DNA of 64,000 nucleotides from Fratercula arctica. Lineage: Eukaryota; Chordata; Aves; Charadriiformes; Alcidae. The stretch is taken from NCBI GenBank assembly GCA_947846985.1, contig CANTUZ010000014.1, positions 9,903,837-9,967,836 of the forward strand. Direction: 5' to 3'. Numbering within the stretch: position 1 is the first letter of the stretch; every line of letters starts with the position of its first letter. The position numbers and the translations under genes are program-made. Shown one piece after another: positions 57,029 through 64,000 of the stretch. The notes under the pieces are model-generated. The model ran no database searches. It saw only the letters and a program-made list of their open reading frames with translations, and had not been told where the DNA came from.

Positions 57029-60000
57029 GTACCTGTAGCCCCTATAGCAGCCCCAGGGCTCCCTGCAGCTTCTGTAGCCCCTCCATGGTCCCCTGTAGGC
57101 TCCATAACCTCGCTGTAACTCACCGCCATAGCCTTCCGTGGCCCCCCATAGCACCTGTAGCTCCTCTAATCTGTCTGTCGTCTTTCACAGCTCCTATAGC
57201 CCATATACCTCCCAATGCCCCCCCCCATAGCTCCTATAGTCGCCTCATTGCCCCCACATTGCTCCTATAGCCCCCCCCACGGCCCCTTGTAGCCCCCAGC
57301 ATCTCATCCCTCCCCCTGCTCTGAACCCGTGTACGTCTCCCCAGGTTGTCCCCGGAGTGTTCTGTTTCTCCATCCTCAAGGCTGTCCCCCACATCCCCCA
57401 CAGTGAAAACCAGTCTCCCAGTCCCCAGGGTTTCACCCCCCATGTTCCCCACTGTCACCCCTGTGCCCTCTTACCCTCGCAACCCTGTCATGATCCCTGT
57501 GTCCCCATATCCCCCATGGTGACCCCCCAGATGCATCCCCACATCCCCCGTCGTGACTCCCCCGTGGCCCCCATGTCTCCCGCCGTGCCACCTCTGTACC
57601 CAGAGTGTCCCTAGGGCATCTTCCAAAGGGCCCCACGCACCCTTTGTCCCCATGTCCTCCACACCTCCGCTGTGACACCCGTGTCCCCAGGGCATTCTCC
57701 CTCAACCCTGTGTCTGTGTGTCCCCAGGACATCACCCCACTGCAGATGGTGCTGGCTGACACCGCCCTGCGCCTGCGGGCCCTGCTTGACTTCACGGATG
57801 AAGACGGGAAGAAGTTCCTGGCAGGAGACGAGTGGCTCTTCGAGGGTCCCAGTGAGCACAAGGGGGATATTCCCTTTTGGGGACACCCTGGGGGACCCGT
57901 GGGCTGATGGTGCCACCTTCCCACAGACACCTACATCCCCCACAAGGAGGTGGAGGTGGCCGAGACTCTGCAGGCCACTGTCATTGGGCACAACCAGGCC
58001 ATCCGCCTGCGAGCACGCAAGGAGTGCCTTGACCGCAACGGCACCCGCCGCGTCACAGGTAGCACCCGGTGACAGCCCGGTGGCCTCCTGGGTTCAGCCC
58101 TTGCTCAGCAGCCTTGGTGTCAGCTGGCATGATATCACCCTGTACCATTGGTGCTACCCCTGGGCACCCATGGCACCCCTCTGTTGCCTGAATGCACCCC
58201 TGGGATACCCTGGGACACCCCACCCCATACCCCTGGGACCCTTTTCTCACCCTCCAACACCTCTGGTACCCCTCTGTCACCCTCCAGCACCCACGGGAGC
58301 TCGACGTCATCTGGCAGCACCCCTGGGGCTTCCAGCACCCCCATCCCATCCCTTGGGACCCCTAACACCCTCTTCATACCCCACAGCATTCCCAGGAGCC
58401 CTGTCCCATCCCTCAGTGCCCCTGGGATCCCCAACATTCCCAACCCACCCCCCATAAACCTCCTCCCACCTCACAGCACCCTCAGGATCCCTGTCTGATG
58501 CCACCCCCGGCTCCCCTGGGATCCCCAGCTCTACCATCCCACCCCCCATAACCACCTTCCCACCCCACAGCACCCCCAGCATCCCTATGTAATCCCCCCA
58601 CACACCCCTGGGATCCCCACTGCTCCCATCCCACCCCCCATAAGCCTCCATCCCACCCCACAGCACCCCCAGGATCCCTACTGGACCCCCCCACATCCCT
58701 GGGATCCCCAGCTCACCCATCCCACCCCCCATAAGCCCCCTACGGCTCTGTAGCGCCCCTGGGACCCCATCTTATCCCCCAGCACCCATAGGACTCTCAG
58801 AACCACCAGAACCTCCAGGTCCCAGCACCCTTAGGATCCTCCCATCCCACTCTTCGGACCCCCCAGCACCCTCAGGGCTGCCATCCCACCCGTAGGACCC
58901 CTTGCCCCCAGCGCCCCTAAGGACACTTGAGATCCATAGGACCCTCAGCACCCCTAGGACCTCTGTGGCACCCCGTGCTGCCTGTTCCCCAGCACCCTCA
59001 TGATCCACATCCCACCCCAGCACCCCTGGGATTCCCGATCCCCTCCCTCCCCAAGCCCCCCAGTGTCCTCAGCTCCCCCAGCACCCGTCACCCTGCTCCC
59101 AGGTGAGGAGTGGCTGGTGAAGCAGGTGGGTGCCTACCTGCCCGGTGTCTACGAGGAGGTGGTGGACATTGTGGACGCCTACATCCTCACCGACAAGGTA
59201 CCGGCCAGCCTAACCCTCACCTCCTGGGTGCCCATGGGTGATGAGGCCCCTCTGGGCTGGGTTTGGGGGTCCTGTGCGTCTATTGCCCTGCACCCATGGG
59301 TGACAGGAGCCCTCCAGGATGGGTGAAGGGTCCCATCACCCCCTGATCACCATGACCCTGACCCCTTGCGCCCATGGGTGACAAGGACCCTCCAGTGGGA
59401 CCTGGGTATCCCTCCAAGGCGCTGTGTTTCCGTGGCCCCTGTGCCCATGAGTGATGAGGATTCTCCAGGAGGTCCCATCCCCTTCACTCATGGTGTCCCT
59501 GTTCCTCCTGCCTCAGTGGATGATGAAAAGCCTCCTGTCCCCCTGCAGCCCACCATGACCCCTTTGCTGCTGCACCCATAGGTGATGAAGACCCCCTGGG
59601 ATAGTTTTGGGGGTCCTGTGCCCCCTGCACCCATGGGGAATAAGGACTCCCAGGACGGGCGTATGAGTTCTGCTGCACTCATGGGTGACAAGGACCCTCC
59701 AGGGGGTTGTGCTCCCTCCACCCACCCCATCCCTGTCCCCCTGCACGCACAGGCGATGAGGTCCCTCAGGAGTAGGTTTGGGGGTCCCATGACCCCGTCT
59801 CCCTGTGCCTATGGGTGACAAGGCCTGTTGGGGCCACCTTTGGGTGTCCCATCACCCACCACCTCCGCCTGTGTCCCCTCCCTGCAGAAAGCCCTGCACC
59901 TGCGGGCAACGCGGACCTTTGAGGATGAGGAGGGCCGGGTGCGGCGCACGGGCGAGGAGTGGCTGGTGACCCAGGCGGAGAGCGAGGCCTACATCCCGGA

Positions 60001-62829
60001 GGTGTTCGAGGAGGTGGTGGCGGAGGTGGCAGTGACGACGCTGGGCCCCCGGCAGTACTGCGTGGTTCTCGACCCCGTGGGGCCCAACGGGCAGCCCCAG
60101 CTGGGCCAGCAGCTTGTTGTCAAGGTGGGCACCCGGGGGTGGCCCCTGGGGACCTGTAGCTGGTCCCAAGGGACCTAATGTAGGGTCCCATAGGTATCAA
60201 AGGTGGTCCCGAGGGACCTTAAGATATGCGATGTGCCACTACTGTGTCGCCGAGGGACCCTAAGGTGCCCTGAGGTAGACAAATGTGGCTCCCAGGACCT
60301 GAGAATGGCCCTAAGGGACACCCGGGTGGCTCTGATGGAACCTTCTCTATGCATAAGTGTCCTCAAAAGTCTCAAAGGTGGCTCCAAGGGACTCCAGTGT
60401 ACCCCTGAGGTGTCCCTAAAAGTTCCTAGGACATCCGTGAGGGATCCTAACATACCCTTGAGGGCCCCAGTGACCACAGGTGACCCTGACATACCCAAAT
60501 ATATCCCCAAAGGTCGCAAAGGTGGTCTCAAGGTACCCCAAAACACCTGTGTGGGCCCTGAGGTCTTGCTGAGGGACCCTAAGCTTCCATAGGAACCCAT
60601 GGGTGGACACCAGGAACCAGAAGAAGTTGGCCCTGACATACCCCCAAAGGTCTTGAGGGTGGCCCACAGGGGCCCTAAGACATCCCTGAGGGACTGTAAT
60701 GCACTCGTGTCCCTGCCCGGTGTCCTACTGTGTCCTGATGTCCTTCTCCCCTGTGCCACCGTGTGCCCATGCCCTTACTTCATGTTCCACCGTGCCCCCA
60801 TGTCCCCACTGGTTTGCCACATCTCTGTCCTACTGGTGACATGTCCCTGTGTCCCCAGGGGGAGAAGTCCTTTTTTCTGCAGCCAGGCGAGCGGCTCCAG
60901 GCTGGCATCCAGGATGTCTATGTGCTCTCTGAGGACGAGGGGCTGCTGCTCCAAGCGCTGCAGACCATCAAGGACACCAATGAGGTGGCCCAGGGGACAC
61001 CTGGGGTTTCAGGATCGCCTGGGAGAAACTAGGGGGGGAGGTCCAGTGAGCCTGGGATGACTGGGGCAACCAGAAGTGGTTGGGGGACAAAAGCGATGAT
61101 GGGGGGGGTGCGACCCAGGAGTGGTTGGGGGTCACTGGGGACGGTTAGGGCACCTGGGGACAGTTGGAGTACATGAAGGACTCCTGGAGGATTATGGAGG
61201 CCCCAGAGGACACCTGTGGGGACTCCTGTCCTCATCCCTGTGTCCCCAAGCCAGGTGGGTAGCAGAGGGCCATGGGGGGAGTCCTTCCCGCACAGGGAGG
61301 GTGTCCCTGTCACCACGTCTTCAGGCCAGCGGGTGGCAGAGGGCCATGGGGGAATGTCTGTGTCCCCGTGTCCCCATCCAGGGGGTGGCGGGGTTGCTGC
61401 ATCCCCAGGCTGGTCACTGATGCTACTATCCCCACGTTCTCAGGAGGGGAAGGAGGTGACACGGCGGGCAGGTGACCGCTGGCTGGCCCGGGGGCCCCTC
61501 GAGTACGTGCCACCAGCCGAGGTGACCGTGCTGGAGCGCCGCCGGGCCGTGGCCCTTGCTGACAACGAGGGCATCTACGTGCGTGACATCCGCACTGGAA
61601 AGGTGCCCACCCCGGCTCCCTGTAGCTCCCCTGCAGCTCCTCGTAGCCCCCTATAGCCCCCCGCTGGCCTTTGCGGCTTCCTGTAGCTCCTTTACAGCCT
61701 CCTCGGTGGCTCCCCGTAGCCCTGTTCCTGCTCCCTGCAGCTCCCCCACGGTTCCCTAGAGCTCCCCAGAGACTCGTGGAGCTCCCCACGGTCCTCTGCA
61801 GCTCTCTATAGACCACCTAGAGCTCCTCGTAGCCCCCCGTCGTCCTCCATAGCACCCCTACAGCTCCTCCACAGCCCCCCATAGACCCCGGGAGCTCCCC
61901 CCTAGCCCCTAGAGCTGCCCAACCCTGCTGTAGCCCCTTGTAGCTTCCCGTAACCCACGTAGCCCCCCATGGTGCCCCATAACTCCCCATAACCCCTACA
62001 GCCCACCGTAACTGTGCAACCCCCCTTAGCCCCCCATACCCTTCCCCATGCCCCCAGTTCCCATGCCAGTATTCCACATCTCCGCTCGTGCTCCCCATAC
62101 CCCCTCCCAGTGCTCCCAGCCCACTCCCAGTGCTCTGTAACTGTATACCCCATCCCAGTATCCACTCGCTGCCTCCCAGCACTCCCAGTATTCCACGTAT
62201 GCCATCCCAGTGCCTCCAAACACAGTCCCAGTCTCCCAGCCTCTTTCTCAGTGCCCCCGGATAACCCCCCAACTTCATCCCAGTCCTCCCAGTACCCCAT
62301 ATACCTGCTCCCAGTGCCTCCAAACCCCATCCCAATGTGCCCCCAGTACCCCTCCACCACATCCCAGTGCTCCCAGTATCTCTTATACCCTCTCCCAGTG
62401 CTTCCACACACCCTCCATAACCCATCCCAGTATCCCCCACATCCCTTCCCGGTACTCCTGAACCCCACCCAAGTGCTCCTGTTGCCCCCCAAGCCAGCCA
62501 GACACCCCCTTCCAGCGCTCCCAAGCCCTCCAGCGGCTGTCAGAGCCGGGCAGCACGCTGAGGTGGCTCTGGCTGCAGGTGCGGGTGGTGACAGGCCAGA
62601 CCTACATGCTGACGGAGTCCGAGGAGCTGTGGGAGAAGGAGCTGCCCCCCGGGGTGGAGGCACTGCTGGCCGCAGCCCATGGAGACATCCGCGGCACGGA
62701 TATCGGGGTCCAATCCTCCTCCAGCCCGGACGCTGGGGTCCCCCAACGTGACTGCACGCGCGCCATCACCTACCAGGTGCCCCACAATGCCGCTGTGCAG
62801 GTCTACGACTACCGGGAGCGGCAGGCACG
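56113..62829 (+). CDS. MVP: MVP (major vault protein), first nine coding exons; 3' half off the window
   Basis: MVP forms the shell of the vault, a roughly 13 MDa cytoplasmic ribonucleoprotein barrel of 78 copies. Nine exons join in frame: 56113-56231, 56833-57028, 57728-57851, 57927-58058, 59103-59197, 59888-60124, 60859-60984, 61444-61602 and 62579-62829. They total 1,439 nt, about 480 residues, just over half of the roughly 860-890 usual. The protein opens [20 protein letters not shown], close to other vertebrate MVPs. The part present is the vault-repeat barrel wall up to [18 protein letters not shown]; the shoulder, cap helix and cap ring would follow. All introns are GT-AG and all phases agree. 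The exon after 62829 is not intact in the window. The assignment is certain. Confidence 0.97.
56440..56815. repeat. G-rich minisatellite in an MVP intron
   Basis: Phrases TCTATAGGGCTGTGGGGG and CTCTGTAGGGCT repeat with drift between MVP coding exons 1 and 2. Confidence 0.85.
57728..59197 (+). CDS. MVP: MVP coding exons 3-5 (residues 106-222), vault repeats
   Basis: Exon 57728-57851 encodes [20 protein letters not shown] through DEWLFEGP. Exon 57927-58058 encodes [19 protein letters not shown] and [15 protein letters not shown]. Exon 59103-59197 encodes [19 protein letters not shown] and ends at LTDK. The repeats show the usual GEEWL and Y(I/L)P marks of MVP repeats. Only 75 nt separate exons 3 and 4, while intron 4 is about 1 kb and mostly minisatellite. 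Confidence 0.96.
58180..59090. repeat. C-rich minisatellite in an MVP intron, about 60-nt unit
   Basis: Units contain CCCCTGGGATCCCCA, CCCATCCCACCCCCCATAA and CCCCACAGCACCCCCAGGAT. Copies are clearest at 58440-58740, between coding exons 4 and 5. The TTTCCCCACAG-like phrases are repeat units, not exon boundaries. Confidence 0.88.
59210..59870. repeat. Minisatellite in an MVP intron
   Basis: CCCATGGGTGACAAGGACCC, CTCCAGGAGG and similar phrases repeat irregularly between coding exons 5 and 6, with unit lengths near 60 nt. Confidence 0.8.
59888..62829 (+). CDS. MVP: MVP coding exons 6-9 (residues 223-480), vault repeats up to the shoulder
   Basis: Exon 59888-60124 (79 codons) spans [11 protein letters not shown] to LGQQLVVK. 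Exon 60859-60984 has [13 protein letters not shown] and [10 protein letters not shown]. Exon 61444-61602 has [20 protein letters not shown] and [13 protein letters not shown]. Exon 62579-62829 runs from [20 protein letters not shown] to RERQAR and ends in phase 2 at CG|GTGAGC. The RTGEEWL and GPLEYVP marks repeat in the expected order with no stop. The poorly conserved stretch [12 protein letters not shown] within the last exon corresponds to a variable loop in other MVPs. Confidence 0.96.
60130..60710. repeat. Degenerate repeat in an MVP intron
   Basis: GAGGGACCCTAA, CCCTGAGGT and GGTGGTCTCAAGG phrases recur between coding exons 6 and 7. Copies are more diverged than in neighbouring introns. 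Confidence 0.7.
61605..62470. repeat. Two successive minisatellites in an MVP intron
   Basis: 61605-62030 is built from GTAGCTCC and GTAGCCCCC phrases, and 62060-62470 from CCCAGTGCTCCCAGTACCCC phrases, all between coding exons 8 and 9. The second array is the reverse complement in style of the CTGGGAGCACTGGG array at 22.7-24.8 kb. Confidence 0.85.
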
Positions 62830-62944
62830 GTGAGCACCCGTGGTTCTGGGCATGGGGGAGGAGGGACATGGCAGGGCATGGAGGACGTAGTGGATGTACA
62901 TACGAGGGGCGTGGGAGGAGGATGCGGGGATGGAGGGGACACCG

Positions 62945-63250
62945 AGGAGGGTGCTGGGCACCAGGGTGCAGGTGATGTTGCTGTGACCCCTGTGCCGTGG
63001 TGTGTCCTTGGTGTGTGACCACTGTCTTTGGCATGTCTGTGGCTGGCTGATGCTGGGCCCAGCGCTGGCGGTGCTGGGCCCCAGGGAGTAGCTGACGGTG
63101 TGGGGACTGGTGTGTCCTTGGCATGTGACCCATGTCCTTCACGTGTTTTTGGCATGTTGCAGAGTGGTGCTGGGTATACAGTTGGTCATGTAGGGCCCTG
63201 GGGAGCAAGTGACAGTGCAGGGACTCTTGTGTCACAGTATATCCTTGGCT
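62945..63250 (+). pseudogene. Decayed tandem copies of an MVP exon-10-like sequence
   Basis: Three imperfect tandem segments of about 115-120 nt follow MVP coding exon 9. The clearest copy begins at 63163 after TTGCAG and reads, in the phase left by exon 9, R-VVLG..LV, then after a TAG at 63191, GPGEQVTV. The next MVP residues in other vertebrates are of the form VVFGPELVSLGPEEQFTV, so the match is specific. A second copy at about 63051-63115 reads LGPALAVLGPRE, then TAG, then LTV. A third, weaker one lies at 62950-63000. Each carries a stop, so either these are dead duplicates and the real exon lies beyond 64000, or the gene is broken here. Confidence 0.5.
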
Positions 63251-63334
63251 TCAGTACGAGTCACACTGGGGATCCTGGGCTCCAGAGACCAGGGGGAGAG
63301 TCTGGAGCAAAGAAGATGTACCCTTGATAGAAGA

Positions 63335-64000
63335 GGTTCAGGTCAAAGAATACTTAAACGAATGTATAGGTCCATGAGCCCTAATGGGATGCAACTACAA
63401 GTGCTGAAGGAGCTGGCTGATGTCATTAAGAGGACACTCGATAATCTTTGATCAATCATGGCAACTGGGAGAAGTGTCCAAAGACGGGAAAGCTCACCCT
63501 CATCTTCCAGAAGGGCAAGAAGGAGGACCCAGGGAACTCCAGGCTGCTCAGCCTCGCCTCGATCCCTGGGAAGGTGATGGAGCAGCTCATCCTAGAAACC
63601 ATTTCCAGGCATGCGAAGGACAAGATCATCAGGAGCTGTCAGCATGGATTCACCAAGGGCAAGACATGTTTGACCAACCTGATGAACATCTCTGATGAAA
63701 TGCCTGGGTTTGTAGATGAGGGGAGAGCAGTGGCTATTGTCTACTCAGACTTCAGGAAGTCCTTCAACACTGTCTCCCACAAGGTCCTCATAGAGAAGCT
63801 GATGAAGTTTGGGCTGGATGAGCAGAGAGGGGGGACTGAAAACTGGCTGAATGGCCAGGCCCAGAGCGTGGTGATCAGTGGCACAAGCTCTAGTTGGAGG
63901 ACAGTAGCTAGTGGTGTACCTCAGGGGTGAATACTGGGTCCAGTCCTGTTTAGCATCTTCATTACTGAGCTGGATGATGGGGCAGAGGGTACCCTCAGCA
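63335..64000 (+). mobile_element. CR1 ORF2 fragment, reverse transcriptase, cut by the window end
   Basis: The translation contains the CR1 reverse-transcriptase blocks LTLIFQKGKKEDPGNSRLLS, HGFTKGKTCLTNL, a substituted YSDFRKSFNTVSHK (intact elements have a DFSKAFD core) and ASGVPQG followed by a stop at 63928. Plus orientation, within the MVP intron. The copy is inactive as seen. Confidence 0.95.

Noticed and set aside
63420..63930. Frame of 160 codons with reverse-transcriptase motifs as a host gene
   Set aside because: It is a CR1 LINE ORF2 remnant with a substituted core motif and a stop at 63928.

Overview
The window is nuclear DNA from a bird, most likely a gene-dense, GC-rich microchromosome. 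Three things point there. CR1 LINE fragments (the dominant avian retroposon) occur in both orientations along most of the sequence. The introns are short and many are packed with G/C-rich minisatellites. The two large genes are vertebrate genes with ordinary GT-AG introns. The species cannot be named from the sequence. A 100-base run of N at 25807-25906 marks an assembly gap.

Layout. (1) 1-20200, minus strand: the 5' part of an RNF213-like gene (giant AAA+ ATPase/E3 ubiquitin ligase, mysterin family). I could join 28 exons with compatible splice phases and no internal stop, from an ATG in a strong Kozak context at 20185 to an exon cut by the window edge at position 1. They encode about 2,069 residues: acidic N-terminus, CBM20-like fold, long helical arm, then the entry to the AAA+ core with a P-loop. 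The remaining AAA+ modules and the RING lie off the left end. (2) 20200-25806: four large minisatellite blocks, a probable solo LTR next to the 5' end of the RNF213-like gene, and a short CpG-rich promoter-like island at 24.78-25.10 kb with no identified gene. (3) 25907-54700: mostly CR1 fragments and other transposon remains. Exceptions are a candidate small secreted-peptide gene (31.17-33.57 kb, plus), a degenerate endogenous-retrovirus envelope segment (38.24-39.31 kb) and a broken pyrin-domain (PYD) coding segment (42.12-42.38 kb, plus). (4) 54.7-63.3 kb, plus strand: the 5' half of MVP (major vault protein). It has a CpG-rich upstream region, nine coding exons (about 480 residues), introns made of private minisatellites, and what look like decayed tandem copies of the following exon. 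(5) 63335-64000: a CR1 ORF2 fragment running off the right end.

How the genes may relate. RNF213 and MVP are both large homo-oligomeric or giant assemblies linked to interferon and pathogen responses, and PYD proteins build inflammasomes, so the neighbourhood has an innate-immunity flavour. In humans MVP and PYCARD (the PYD adaptor ASC) share 16p11.2, which makes the broken PYD interesting. The link between these loci is inference. The window itself shows only proximity. No prokaryote-type operons, CRISPR arrays or RNA genes were seen.
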